A stretch of DNA of 64,000 nucleotides, from assembly GCA_016765495.1 (NCBI GenBank), contig JAESPV010000095.1, forward strand, positions 1 through 64,000, in the 5' to 3' direction. Each line of letters begins with the position of its first letter. The first letter of the stretch is position 1. A program made the position numbers and the translations under genes. This stretch comes from Desulfocapsa sp. (GTDB taxonomy: Bacteria; Desulfobacterota; Desulfobulbia; Desulfobulbales; Desulfocapsaceae). Of the stretch, positions 1-8,858 are shown in pieces. The notes below the pieces were generated by a model that had not been told where the DNA came from, did no database searches, and saw nothing but the letters and a program-made list of their open reading frames with translations.

Positions 1-371
1 AGTTATATTTCTTCTTGTCGCAAACAAGATATCCCGTCAACGATGGCCTTCGCGTTTTTGTTTAAAGGTGAGTTGCCGGATTTTAGGGATTAAAACTGAA
101 ATGCGTAGAAATTACGCTGAATAGTTACGCCTACGCACTATATCAAACTTAAAAGGTTATACAATCTTTTCACGTTAAATAATTAAAAAAAAAAGGAGAA
201 TTAGCGACTATTCATGATTTTCTAAAAGAAGGAAAAAGGAAAATAGGGCCTATTTTCTGTGAATTATGCAAGACTTCGTTCAAACTTCAAATACAGCAGC
301 CTGGCTCGACTAAAACAACACATAGTAAGGTACTTAAGAAGATTGAAAGAATTTCATAATGTTGTCTCACA
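1..371. other. intergenic region at left edge, no gene seen
   Basis: No convincing coding frame is visible. The stretch lies downstream of dnaG, which points left. It contains a perfect 8+1+8 palindrome centred at 248 (AAAATAGG-G-CCTATTTT) and an A-tract near 184-194. A minus-strand promoter-like pair is listed separately and would serve a gene beyond the left edge. In many related genomes rpoD follows dnaG, so rpoD is a guess for that gene. Confidence 0.5.
137..164 (-). promoter_or_regulatory. candidate sigma70-type promoter facing left
   Basis: Read on the minus strand, TTGTAT (164-159) is followed after 16 bases by TATAGT (142-137), close to the -35/-10 consensus TTGACA/TATAAT. It points out of the window, away from dnaG. 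It could be the promoter of the next gene, but this is a pattern match only in AT-rich sequence. Confidence 0.3.
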
Positions 372-2207
372 TCACGTATGCCAAAGACTATTTTCCTGGC
401 GAAGCTCCTGAAGACGATTGTTAACAATGTTCTTTCGTGTAACCAGCTGCAGCAACTCGTCCTGATTATTTGTCACTCCACAAGTTGCAATTTGCACTTC
501 AAGTTTCTTTGATTCCTGCTCCAAACGCTCCTTTTTGAGCCATAAGAGAAGCTCTTTTAATTCTTCCTTTGTTCCCTGATAACTCAAGCCAGTAGTGGGG
601 GATGCTGATTTTAAAAGAATATCAGAGACCAGTACTCGTTCTCCCCCCTTTGGCAACATACCCAACAGCTCTTCCGGTTCCACACAATCTGTCTGTTCAA
701 GTAATGCCAGCAGCTGCAACAATAACACTTCACCGATGGTTCCACAGAGACACTCCCTCAGCCCTGCTTTTTCTAACTCTTCAATGGAGGCAGGATACAG
801 CACCATATGAGACACAAGCCGTGTTTGAGAGGAGGATAAAGGAGTTAACTGCTCTGGAGGTCTCGGTTTCTTATTATATTCAACAGGTGGTGGAGGCAAA
901 GACTCTGCAACAGGTGGCATGGAAGTAGCCAGTTCCGATGCAGAAATACCGATTGTTTCACTAAAATGAGACAGCATCAGCGAACGTTGAAGCTTTGAGC
1001 GTGCAGCCCTGAGCAGAGGTTGTAACTCGGCAATTATTTTTCTTTTCCCGTCAAGTGTGGTACCGTGCTCATCAACCAGCTGTTTCAAGGCAAACTCAGG
1101 CAGTGGTAAAGCCTGATCGAGAAGCCTGTTTAATGCTGCCAATCCCTCCTCTCGAATAAAAGTATCAGGGTCGTGCCCGGTGGGAAGAAGTGCTACTTTC
1201 CCTGCCACTTGTTCACTTAAAAACAAGGGAACCGAACGTAAGGCTGCTTTCACTCCTGCTGTATCACCATCAAAGAGCAGCACACATTCCTCAGCATATC
1301 CTTTCAGCATCTTCAACTGCTGTGCGGTAAGTGCTGTTCCCAGTGGAGCTACAACATTGGGACAACCGTGAACAACAAGTGATACCAGGTCAAAATTTCC
1401 TTCTACCAGAATGGCCTGTTTTCTACGCCTGATAGCATCTCCCTGCTGAAACAAACCAAGCAAAGAACTGGATTTATTAAACACCAGACTCTCAGGAGAG
1501 TTCATATATTTTGGCTGACCATCACCTACAATTCGGCCACCAAAACCAACAACCTTCCCCCGCCTGCTATAGATTGGAAATAAAACCCTGTCCCTGAATC
1601 TGTCATAGGTTCCACCCTTTTCTGTTGTGACCAGCAAACCCGCTTCAATGGCTGCCTGCTGTTCATCTTTACTCAGCTGGCTCCTTAAGAAATTCCAACC
1701 TGCCGTATCAGGGGATGGCGCATACCCCAAAGCAAACCGCTCCTGAATATCCATGGGAACCTGCCGATCTGCAAGGTACTGCCTGGCTACCTTTGCGTGG
1801 GCAGAATCGATTAAAGTCTTGCGGAAAATGGCAACAGCCTTCTTGTTCACGGCGTACATTGCCTTCCGCTTACGACTTTTTTCACGTTCTGCTGAAGATT
1901 GTGGTCGTTCAGGAATCTCAACATTGTACCTTCCTGCCAGCTCTTTCATGGCAGTTGGAAAATCAAGATTGTGGTACTTCATTTGAAACTCAAAAACATC
2001 TCCGGAGGCACCGCAACCGAAGCAGTGGAAAAATTGCTGGCCTGGGTGTACGGAAAACGAAGGTGTCTTCTCGTTATGAAAGGGACAGCGGCCAAGAAAA
2101 CGAACTCCCGCCCGTTTTAACTCAACACATTCCCCAATGATTTGCACAATATCGGCCTGTTCTTTAATTCTGGCCGGCAAATCGTTATTAAAGTCCATTG
2201 ATCCCAT
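372..2207 (-). CDS. dnaG: DNA primase DnaG
   Basis: Makes the RNA primers for chromosomal replication at the fork, working with the replicative helicase. The 611-residue product is slightly longer than E. coli DnaG (581). The N-terminal CHC2 zinc finger is intact with ligands C41, H44, C62 and C65. The core motif YDRFRDRVLFPI lies at 201-212. The TOPRIM domain has E269 (VEGNFD, where many homologues have EGYMD) and the acidic pair D313/D315 (FDGDTAG). The C-terminal part is weakly conserved, as usual for the helicase-binding domain. The start is uncertain by three codons (MGSM); neither methionine has a strong Shine-Dalgarno. It is divergent from the gene at 2319. Confidence 0.97.
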   Translation of the reverse strand: MGSMDFNNDLPARIKEQADIVQIIGECVELKRAGVRFLGRCPFHNEKTPSFSVHPGQQFFHCFGCGASGDVFEFQMKYHNLDFPTAMKELAGRYNVEIPERPQSSAEREKSRKRKAMYAVNKKAVAIFRKTLIDSAHAKVARQYLADRQVPMDIQERFALGYAPSPDTAGWNFLRSQLSKDEQQAAIEAGLLVTTEKGGTYDRFRDRVLFPIYSRRGKVVGFGGRIVGDGQPKYMNSPESLVFNKSSSLLGLFQQGDAIRRRKQAILVEGNFDLVSLVVHGCPNVVAPLGTALTAQQLKMLKGYAEECVLLFDGDTAGVKAALRSVPLFLSEQVAGKVALLPTGHDPDTFIREEGLAALNRLLDQALPLPEFALKQLVDEHGTTLDGKRKIIAELQPLLRAARSKLQRSLMLSHFSETIGISASELATSMPPVAESLPPPPVEYNKKPRPPEQLTPLSSSQTRLVSHMVLYPASIEELEKAGLRECLCGTIGEVLLLQLLALLEQTDCVEPEELLGMLPKGGERVLVSDILLKSASPTTGLSYQGTKEELKELLLWLKKERLEQESKKLEVQIATCGVTNNQDELLQLVTRKNIVNNRLQELRQENSLWHT

Positions 2208-2318
2208 ATGCTCATGTTTAATTAATGATGCAACTCGTGTCTCGACACGTTATAATCATCTGATAGAAAACGGCTGTCAAGTAGGTACGTGAGATTTTCA
2301 TCCTGAACGAGGTGTTAC

Positions 2319-3041
2319 ATGGAAGATTTTGCAAAAACCCTGGCCTTTGAAGTCAAAAAAGACATCGCTGAACGCTATTTCGGATTCCGAAAAATCATTG
2401 AAGACAATTCTAATGATTACCAGAAGGAAATCATCAGTTCTGCCCTTTTGCTGGAAACCCGAATTGGCTTTGACCTGCTTCGTATCTACGCACTTCTCCG
2501 GGATGACGAGCTTATCAAACAATTTTACAAACTCACAAACCTTGGCGATATCCTCTTTTTTGATTCCTATGTAAACAACTCTCCCACCATTCGTAAGCGG
2601 CTGTTTGAAGACCAGAAAACAACAGGTTTTTTTCGAAAATCACGCTTTACTAATATGTTTCTTGAGGTATACAAAAGCCTCTCTCACCATGTGGACAACT
2701 ACCGCACCCGTATTGCATCCCTTGTCGAGAACCATGATGTCATCAAGGAAGAGATTAACATTTTTTACCAGAAAAATGACATCAGCGGCATCATGCTTTT
2801 TCTACGCAATCTTGATGGTGACAGCAGCACCTCCGGTACCATGTCCGGCAGCCTTGAGAGTGGTGGAGCAATAAGCATGGAGAACAAAATGCGCCTTCAC
2901 GCTCCAGAACCTGTAGAGAAGTTCCTTCCCGTTCTTGAAGCCATTCCAGACCCATCATCCATTAAATCCGAACTTAAAAACCTTATAAATAGCGCCTACT
3001 ACAAACAACCAGACTTAGATTTAAAAGAACTATGCATGTAA
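2319..3041 (+). CDS. conserved hypothetical protein, 240 aa
   Basis: Family not recognised. The start is supported by a GAGGTG ribosome site at 2309-2314. The protein is soluble and charged, with no signal peptide or membrane segment. The first 150 residues look mostly alpha-helical. A Ser/Gly/Thr-rich linker (about 170-185) precedes a short C-terminal helical part. It is divergent from dnaG, and its 3' end overlaps the start of a broken reading frame at 3032, suggesting that a second gene was once translationally coupled to it. No function is proposed. Confidence 0.75.
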   Translation: MEDFAKTLAFEVKKDIAERYFGFRKIIEDNSNDYQKEIISSALLLETRIGFDLLRIYALLRDDELIKQFYKLTNLGDILFFDSYVNNSPTIRKRLFEDQKTTGFFRKSRFTNMFLEVYKSLSHHVDNYRTRIASLVENHDVIKEEINIFYQKNDISGIMLFLRNLDGDSSTSGTMSGSLESGGAISMENKMRLHAPEPVEKFLPVLEAIPDPSSIKSELKNLINSAYYKQPDLDLKELCM

Positions 3042-3163
3042 CTGTTAAATAGCGCGACCAGTGGGATGGCATCTATTATGAAAGCAAGGACATGATGCCC
3101 TGGGACAGTAAGTATTCGACATTCTGCAACTGCTCCTGCTCCTGCTCCTGCAAAAACCCATAA
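3032..3163 (+). pseudogene. remnant of a SAM-dependent methyltransferase-like N-terminus
   Basis: An ATG at 3032 overlaps the end of the preceding gene. Six codons later there is an in-frame TAG (3050-3052), after which the frame continues as RDQWDGIYYESKDMMPWDSK before running into a CTGCTC repeat and a stop. The pattern W(D/N)xxY...(D/M)xPWD resembles the N-terminus of class I SAM-dependent methyltransferases of the thiopurine/tellurite-resistance type. The rest of such a gene is absent. Both the resemblance and the idea of a lost coupled gene are inference from about 20 residues. Confidence 0.35.
3131..3151. repeat. short tandem CTGCTC/CTCCTG repeat
   Basis: About three copies of the hexamer CTGCTC follow AACTGC in the gap between the hypothetical gene and htpX. 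It lies at the end of the methyltransferase-like remnant, where it would encode alternating Cys and Ser. It may mark the deletion end point. Confidence 0.5.
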
Positions 3164-3241
3164 CTTGACAGAGGCTCTGCTATAATTATTATATGAGTTC
3201 ATTGTAAGAGGAGGGGGAAAACTCAATTCAGGGAGATTCGA

Positions 3242-4108
3242 ATGACAAGTATGATAAAAACGGGCATGCTCATGGCTGCCCTCACAGCAGTTTTTATGGT
3301 GGCAGGCCAATTCCTTGGTGGAAGCAATGGGATGATCATTGCGCTCGTCATAGCAGTTGGTATGAACTTCTTTGCCTACTGGTTCAGCGACAAAATGGTA
3401 CTCAAAATGAGTGGCGCAAGGGAAGCCACTCCAGTTGAGGCTCCGGTACTACACCAGATGGTCGCACGGCTTGCAAAACGTGCAGATCTTCCCATGCCAA
3501 AGGTTTATATCATCCAGCAAGATACGCCAAATGCCTTTGCAACGGGGCGAGATCCAAATCATGCCGCTGTTGCAGTTACCACTGGGCTTACAAACATTCT
3601 CAAAAAAGATGAGCTTGAAGGAGTACTGGCTCATGAACTTGCCCACATAAAAAATCGTGACATCCTGATCAGCACTGTTGCCGCAACAATGGCCGGAGCC
3701 ATCAGTGCCATGGCATCCATGGCTCAATGGGCTATGATCTTTGGCGGTGGGCGGTCCCAGGATGATGACACTGGAGGTGGAGGCATCATAGGTAGTATTG
3801 CAATGATGATCCTGGCACCACTCGGCGCATCACTGATCCAGATGTCAATATCACGAAGCCGTGAGTACCAGGCAGACGCTACCGGAGCAGCAATTTGCGG
3901 CCACCCTCAATCTTTGGCCTCTGCCCTGCAGCAACTGGAAATCTATAACAGACAGCGCCCCATGAATGTCAATCCCGCCACTTCCCAGATGTATATTGTA
4001 AACCCTTTAAGTGGTGGCCAACTGGCAAATCTTTTCTCAACCCATCCACCCATGCAGGAACGAATCAAACGACTGGGCGCTCTTACACTGGCTAATCGTT
4101 CAGCGTAA
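3242..4108 (+). CDS. htpX: membrane zinc metalloprotease HtpX (M48B)
   Basis: Inner-membrane protease that degrades misfolded membrane proteins, overlapping in role with FtsH. The 288-residue product has the usual length. Two hydrophobic segments lie at about 8-24 and 31-50, followed by the zinc motif HELAH at 131-135 and the third ligand E208 in SRSREYQADA. Further hydrophobic stretches lie at about 143-168 and 182-200. The C-terminal THPPMQERIKRL signature is typical of the family. A ribosome site AGGGAG (3229-3234) fixes the start. It appears to be a single-gene unit ending at the hairpin near 4288. Confidence 0.95.
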   Translation: MTSMIKTGMLMAALTAVFMVAGQFLGGSNGMIIALVIAVGMNFFAYWFSDKMVLKMSGAREATPVEAPVLHQMVARLAKRADLPMPKVYIIQQDTPNAFATGRDPNHAAVAVTTGLTNILKKDELEGVLAHELAHIKNRDILISTVAATMAGAISAMASMAQWAMIFGGGRSQDDDTGGGGIIGSIAMMILAPLGASLIQMSISRSREYQADATGAAICGHPQSLASALQQLEIYNRQRPMNVNPATSQMYIVNPLSGGQLANLFSTHPPMQERIKRLGALTLANRSA

Positions 4109-4183
4109 TAAACAACGCATCTTCCCGATCCGCCTGAATGTGTAGCACGTGCCAGAAGAACTCGGCTTCACGAACATGGAGCC

Positions 4184-4205
4184 AGCGGGCAGAGGGTATC
4201 AGGTA
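4184..4205. repeat. dispersed repeat, GCGGGCAGAGGGTATCAGGT type
   Basis: One of about five related intergenic copies in this window. Others are near 8779-8812, 36072-36097 (partial), 37078-37107 and 47804-47822. Shared core: GCGGG(C/T)AGA(A/G)GGTATCAGGT. Function unknown. Confidence 0.5.
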
Positions 4206-4287
4206 GTTAACATAGGGATAATTCTCACAGAAACTTTACTTTTCTGCTACCTATATGTATTTCAGACTTCGTAAAGTTAAAAAAGCC

Positions 4288-4325
4288 AACCCCGCAATTA
4301 CTCATAAGTATTGCGGGGTTTTGAA
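4288..4325. terminator. bidirectional rho-independent terminator between htpX and the TIM-like gene
   Basis: Perfect 11-bp stem AACCCCGCAAT (4288-4298) / ATTGCGGGGTT (4310-4320) with an 11-base loop. TTTTG follows on the plus strand. On the minus strand the stem is followed by GGCTTTTTT. The genes on either side converge, which fits a shared terminator. Confidence 0.85.
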
Positions 4326-4413
4326 TAGGTAGGCAACTGGTGTTGTGAAAGGTACATATTCGGGTTAGCCTCGGAAACAGCCCAAAACAACACTGAATTG
4401 TAAATGTTTAGGC

Positions 4414-4425
4414 ACTGACGTCAGT
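4414..4425. repeat. 12-bp perfect palindrome
   Basis: ACTGACGTCAGT lies two bases past the stop codon of the TIM-like gene. It could be part of a 3' mRNA structure or a protein-binding site. No function is assigned. Confidence 0.4.
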
Positions 4426-4427
4426 AT

Positions 4428-5123
4428 TTACAGTGATTCTCCTACCTTATTGCAAATTGTAGCAAAAGATTCTGCATCAAGACTTGACTCCCCGACAAAA
4501 AGACCGGAAAGTTCAGAGATTGCAATATACTCATCAACATTCTCCACCGTTAAAGAACCGCCATACAGGATGGGTCTATTGGCTTGAACCTGGCTGATAA
4601 ATTTGGCTGCTTCTGCCACACGCTCTACTTGTGCCGGGATCCTGGCCATTGTTGCTTCCGTTGGACCATAGGCAATAAGCAACTCATCGCAGTCAATATC
4701 ATTTAAGGCTGTAAGTTGTGACATTGCATATGGTTGATCGATGCAGACTATGGGCTTCAGACCCGCATCGACGGTCTCCGCCATCTTATTGGCCGTATCC
4801 TGTGAGGTCTCATGAAAGTAGCGCCTTCGTTCCGAATGACCTATGATTACATAGCCAACCATTCCCTTAATCATATCTGCTGATATTGCACCTGTATAAG
4901 AACCCTTGGGAAATGGTGATACATCCTGAGCAGCGAGCGAAACATTTTTCAGATCAAGTGCCTGTACATATTCGGACAAACTGCACAAACAGATGCAAGG
5001 AGGCGCAACGATCACCTCCAGACCATCAACCGGCTTGTAAATATTTGCAAATTCAGAAAACCATTTTTGGGCAGAGTCCCGACTCTTGTTGCTCTTCCAG
5101 TTTCCAATTATGTATTTCTTCAT
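4428..5123 (-). CDS. triosephosphate isomerase homologue lacking the catalytic glutamate
   Basis: A TIM-barrel protein of the triosephosphate isomerase family (231 aa; usual length about 250). Conserved features: GNWKSN with N8 and K10, IIGHSERR with the electrophilic H96, and the phosphate-binding YGGS (187-190) plus GLFVGESSL near the C-terminus. The catalytic-base motif, normally YEPVWAIGTG, reads AYGPTEATMARIPAQ here. The glutamate is therefore G153 and flexible loop 6 is shortened and changed. The usual CIGE motif is also altered, to CIDQ at 127-130. Known isomerases need that glutamate, so activity is doubtful. A paralogue with another role, or a degenerating tpiA, is more likely. If it is the only copy in the genome, that reading needs revision. 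Confidence 0.8.
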   Translation of the reverse strand: MKKYIIGNWKSNKSRDSAQKWFSEFANIYKPVDGLEVIVAPPCICLCSLSEYVQALDLKNVSLAAQDVSPFPKGSYTGAISADMIKGMVGYVIIGHSERRRYFHETSQDTANKMAETVDAGLKPIVCIDQPYAMSQLTALNDIDCDELLIAYGPTEATMARIPAQVERVAEAAKFISQVQANRPILYGGSLTVENVDEYIAISELSGLFVGESSLDAESFATICNKVGESL

Positions 5124-5255
5124 GCATATCTCCTTGTAAACTTAAACGAATCAAGCTACTTAACAAGTGCCACATTTGCCTACTGTCCACAAGAGACGCT
5201 GTAATAGCAAACCTTACAGCATCAGCATGGGCTCCTGCGAATGCATTAAGAGAGG

Positions 5256-6272
5256 TTATTTTTCTTCCTCTTTATTTTCCAGGCTGAATAATTCCTTTAG
5301 ATCAGCGTCAGCATCAATTACTTTCCCGTCATCACCTTTTAGCAGAGAATCAAGTATTTTTTCATCAATATCGCTTGAAAAAGGAGCCTCGCCAGAGTCA
5401 TCATTCAACCTTGCGACATCTTCAGGGTTCAGGGAGCCATCTTCATTTATTTCCACCGATTGAAAAAGTTCACTGCTTCCCTCAGTGCCTGTTGTTTCTG
5501 TTGCAACTTGCTTTTCTGAAGTTCCCCCATCATCTAAACCGAAAACGTCTATGGCTTCCATATACCCCTCAAGAATTGCTTTCAGATCCGCTTTCACCTC
5601 ACTCTTTTTCTTCTGGAGTATTTCTATCTCACGGGGTAAACGCTCAAGCTCCTCCTGAGCGTCAGCACGAATTTTTTCAATCGCAGCATGAGCCTTGGAA
5701 ATCATCTCTTTCGCTTCTAACTTACTCTTTTCCTTAAGGTCTTTTGCAAATAGCTGGACTGAGGCCAGGGTGGACTTAAAATCGACCTCATCCTTCCTTA
5801 GTTCCTCATTTTGTTCCTTAAGAATTTCAATCTTACTCTTCAGAGTATTTTTCTCTTTTTCCGATTCCTTAAGTGCCGCCTCAACCTCCTCAATCATGGC
5901 TTCCATGGTACTAACTTCTTCGTCATGCTCGGCATCTTCCTGCTTCGTATCGGCAAGGCTAAGCTGTAATTCTTCTATTTCCTTTGCAAGCTCTTTTAAC
6001 TTTTCTTCCTTTTGCGTACAGCTATCCTTTAACTCATCGGATACTTTCCTGGTAAACTCCATATCGGTTTCGAGAGAACCGGTATATTTTTCCGAGTTTT
6101 CTTTGGCCTCACGCAGAGCTTCAAGTTCTTCCAACTGCTCTGCACACTGCTCCTGCAACTCGAAGAACTCATTGGCGACAACCTCAAGATAATCCCTTAC
6201 TTCCAAAGGATCACATCCTCTGAATTTTTGTTCAAATTCCTGATCTTTGATTAATTGTGGAGTTATAGCCAT
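5256..6272 (-). CDS. DivIVA-domain coiled-coil protein
   Basis: 338 residues. The first 40 (ITPQLIKDQEFEQKFRGCDP, then EVRDYLEVVANEF) match the DivIVA N-terminal lipid-binding domain. A long Glu/Lys/Leu-rich coiled coil follows (about 40-220), then an acidic, probably disordered tail. DivIVA proteins mark curved membranes at poles and septa. In Gram-negative relatives the role is poorly defined. A good ribosome site (AAAGGTGAA) precedes the start at 6272. It is downstream of yggT with about 40 bases between them, an arrangement that recalls the sepF-ylmG-divIVA grouping of other bacteria. Confidence 0.88.
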   Translation of the reverse strand: MAITPQLIKDQEFEQKFRGCDPLEVRDYLEVVANEFFELQEQCAEQLEELEALREAKENSEKYTGSLETDMEFTRKVSDELKDSCTQKEEKLKELAKEIEELQLSLADTKQEDAEHDEEVSTMEAMIEEVEAALKESEKEKNTLKSKIEILKEQNEELRKDEVDFKSTLASVQLFAKDLKEKSKLEAKEMISKAHAAIEKIRADAQEELERLPREIEILQKKKSEVKADLKAILEGYMEAIDVFGLDDGGTSEKQVATETTGTEGSSELFQSVEINEDGSLNPEDVARLNDDSGEAPFSSDIDEKILDSLLKGDDGKVIDADADLKELFSLENKEEEK

Positions 6273-6313
6273 AACAAATTCACCTTTTAATAATGCAATT
6301 TACAGACAAGCTC

Positions 6314-6613
6314 TTAGTGTATTCCCATGCCCATCTGTTTTAAAGTTGGTACAAGAAAACTTTGAAGAAACATAATCGCCATAATTAAAATCATGGGTGA
6401 AAAATCAATTCCCCCCACACTCATAGGAACCAAACGCCTGATACGGCTTAGCAGTGGTTCGGTTATATTAAACAAAAAACGAACAATTGGATTATAGGGA
6501 TCTGCATTCACCCAGGAAATAATTGCCCGGCCAATGATGATCCACATATAGGCCGTAAGCAAAAAATCAATTAACTGCGCTATGGCCATTATAAAATTAT
6601 TTACAACAAACAT
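6314..6613 (-). CDS. YggT family membrane protein
   Basis: 99 residues with two hydrophobic segments at about 6-28 and 72-90. The conserved YggT/Ycf19 block lies between them: IIIGRAIISWVNADPYNPIV followed by LFNITEPLLSRIRRLVP. Members are small integral membrane proteins linked with cell division, osmotic stress or chloroplast nucleoid organisation. The biochemical function is unknown. It lies between metG and the divIVA-type gene on the same strand. Confidence 0.92.
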   Translation of the reverse strand: MFVVNNFIMAIAQLIDFLLTAYMWIIIGRAIISWVNADPYNPIVRFLFNITEPLLSRIRRLVPMSVGGIDFSPMILIMAIMFLQSFLVPTLKQMGMGIH

Positions 6614-6653
6614 CGTAATACTCCATATTTATTTTTTGGTGAGCCTTTACCCT

Positions 6654-6692
6654 TAGGAACGGGAACGAAATACGTTCACATTATTTCGTCTC
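6654..6692. repeat. palindromic intergenic repeat, GGAACGGGAACGAAAT family (copy 1)
   Basis: TAGGAACGGGAACGAAATAC followed by GTTCACATTATTTCGTCTC forms an imperfect inverted repeat just past the metG stop codon. The same arms recur at 40688-40740, 41973-42105, 43937-44072 and 47222-47272, with partial copies at 36055 and 46828. Confidence 0.65.
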
Positions 6693-6697
6693 TGTCG

Positions 6698-8647
6698 CTA
6701 AGCAACGCAAGAACCCGGTGGAACCGGCGCGCTCACCGTCGACAGAACCAGGCGAGTTTTTCCATCCTCTTCCACCTTGGCAGCCAGCACCATCCCCTGA
6801 GACTCAACTCCCATCAGTTTTACAGGTTTAAGGTTAGCCACAATCAACACCAGCATACCAAGGAGATCTTCCGGTTGATAGTACCCAGCTATGCCAGCCA
6901 CAATTACCCGCTCTTCAGGCGCCTTCACGGTGAGTTTCAATAAACGATCAGACTTTTTAACAGGCTCAGCAGCAATAATTTCTGCCACTCTCAGCTTCAC
7001 CTTCTGGAACTGGTCAAACGAAATTACACCCTCAATAATCTCAGGTGCTTGCTTATTCTTGCTTTTTTTCTCTTTATTTTTCTTTTTTGATTCCTGTTTT
7101 ACAGGCTGTTGCTTCTTTTTTGTATCCATTCTTGGAAAAAGGGCATCAATTTTTTGTAAACCGGTTCCTGCCGCAAGCATTCCCCAGCAGCCATTGTTTG
7201 TGAGATCTGTAACCAACGGGCTATTTGCTGCAAGCCCAAGTCCTTTTGCCATCTTTTCACATGTTCCGGGCATTACAGGTTGTAGAAGGAGTGTAAGTAA
7301 GCGAAGGGTTTCTGCAAGATTATACAGGACCGTATGAAGACGCCCTACCTGCTCCGTATCTTTAACAAGGGCCCATGGTTCATTGGTCACGATATATTTA
7401 TTGGCTTGGCTGATTAGTTCCCATACTGCCTGGAGGCTGCGATGAAACTGAAAGGTATTCATGGTTTCCTGATACGTGGCGAGAACTGTTCCAGCAAGAT
7501 CCGAAAGAACAGTATCATCATCAGCATGCACAGGCGCAGGTACCACACCATCTGTGTATTTAACCAGCATTGCTGTTGTTCGGCTATACAAATTCCCGAG
7601 ATCATTAGCAAGATCCGAATTTTTCCTGGCAACAAGCGCATCAAAACTAAAGGATGCATCAAGCCCGAAAGACATCTCACGAAGGCAAAAATAGCGGATG
7701 GAGTCCACGCCATATTCTTCAATGAGTTCAGCAGGCCGTATCACATTGCCTATGCTTTTAGACATCTTGGTTTCTTCCACATTCCAATAGCCATGGACAT
7801 GAAGTTTTTTATACAGAGGCAGCCCCATGGACAAAATCATGGTGGGCCAATAGATGGCATGTGGTTTTAAAATATCTTTGGCAATCACATGCTCGGCCAC
7901 ATCCCAATAAGCTGCAAACTGGTCATCATCCGGATATCCTATACCGGTCAGATAATTGATGAGGGCATCAAACCATACATAGGTGACAAATTTTTCATCA
8001 AAAGGCAGTGGAATCCCCCAGGTGAGGCGAGAGGTAGGCCGTGAAATACAGAGATCTTCCAGTGGTTCACTTAAAAAGGAAAGAACTTCATTCTTATACC
8101 GTTCCGGAGTTATAAAAGCAGGATTAGCATTGATGTGATCGATTAGATCCTGCTGATAACGAGACATCCGAAAGAAATAGTTTTCTTCTGTAATCTCATC
8201 AGGCACAGTTTTATGATCTGGGCACGTTCCATCCACAAGCTCTTTTTCAGTCAAAAATCGTTCGCACCCAGTACAGTACAATCCCGTATATTTGTCAAAA
8301 TAGATATCACCCTTATCATACACCTGCTGCAAAATGGACTGAACCGTGGCTACATGGTTCTTATCCGTTGTACGGATGAAATTATCAGGTTTAATGCCAA
8401 GCAGGGGCCAGGTCGTTCTAAACATTTCACTGATCCGGTCAACATATTCCTGGGGACTGCAATTTTCTTTACCGGCAGCTTCTGCTATTTTGTCACCATG
8501 TTCATCGGTTCCAGTCTGAAACTTGACTGTATCACCGGTTAAACGTCGAAATCTGCTGTAGGTATCTGCAACAATGGTGGTATAAGCATGGCCAAGATGG
8601 GGCTGTGCATTCACATAATAAATAGGAGTCGTAATATAAGTTGTCAT
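6698..8647 (-). CDS. metG: methionyl-tRNA synthetase
   Basis: Charges tRNA-Met with methionine. Class Ia synthetase, 649 aa. The HIGH motif is HLGH (17-20) and KMSKS is at 294-298. The zinc knuckle has C125, C128, C142 and H145, the C-C-C-H form also known from thermophilic MetRS. After the anticodon domain, a Lys-rich linker (about 512-540) leads to a C-terminal EMAPII/Trbp111-type tRNA-binding domain (about 548-649, starting FDQFQKVKLRVAEI). That domain usually mediates dimerisation and tRNA binding. It is followed on the same strand by yggT. Confidence 0.97.
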   Translation of the reverse strand: MTTYITTPIYYVNAQPHLGHAYTTIVADTYSRFRRLTGDTVKFQTGTDEHGDKIAEAAGKENCSPQEYVDRISEMFRTTWPLLGIKPDNFIRTTDKNHVATVQSILQQVYDKGDIYFDKYTGLYCTGCERFLTEKELVDGTCPDHKTVPDEITEENYFFRMSRYQQDLIDHINANPAFITPERYKNEVLSFLSEPLEDLCISRPTSRLTWGIPLPFDEKFVTYVWFDALINYLTGIGYPDDDQFAAYWDVAEHVIAKDILKPHAIYWPTMILSMGLPLYKKLHVHGYWNVEETKMSKSIGNVIRPAELIEEYGVDSIRYFCLREMSFGLDASFSFDALVARKNSDLANDLGNLYSRTTAMLVKYTDGVVPAPVHADDDTVLSDLAGTVLATYQETMNTFQFHRSLQAVWELISQANKYIVTNEPWALVKDTEQVGRLHTVLYNLAETLRLLTLLLQPVMPGTCEKMAKGLGLAANSPLVTDLTNNGCWGMLAAGTGLQKIDALFPRMDTKKKQQPVKQESKKKNKEKKSKNKQAPEIIEGVISFDQFQKVKLRVAEIIAAEPVKKSDRLLKLTVKAPEERVIVAGIAGYYQPEDLLGMLVLIVANLKPVKLMGVESQGMVLAAKVEEDGKTRLVLSTVSAPVPPGSCVA

Positions 8648-8778
8648 TTCTCTTAAAAATTGTCACTGTTTGTCAGTATTCCTCCCTGGAGATCATCTAC
8701 TAATATCAGCAGGTTAGGACTCTGATCTTTGAAATATTTCGGGTAACAGGATCAATCTACACGATTGAACCAGCGATA

Positions 8779-8812
8779 GATACCTGATACCTGTTACCTT
8801 CTGCCCGCAGGC
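8779..8812. repeat. dispersed repeat, GCGGGCAGAAGGTAACAGGT type
   Basis: Lies in the 210-bp gap between ricT and metG. In reverse orientation it reads CTGCGGGCAGAAGGTAACAG followed by GTATCAGGTATC, matching the copies at 4184 and 47804. The gap holds no reading frame that looks like a gene. Confidence 0.5.
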
Positions 8813-8858
8813 ATCATGTTTTTAATTTATAATACTAGCCACAGACTCTAAGAGGCTT

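Noticed and set aside
595-928. Open plus-strand frames of 71 and 108 codons opposite dnaG
   Set aside because: They lie wholly inside the well-supported dnaG gene, have no ribosome site and show no family-like motif.
5695-6192. 165-codon Ser/Phe-rich frame opposite the DivIVA-domain gene
   Set aside because: The composition is what results from reading a Glu/Lys-rich coiled coil on the other strand.
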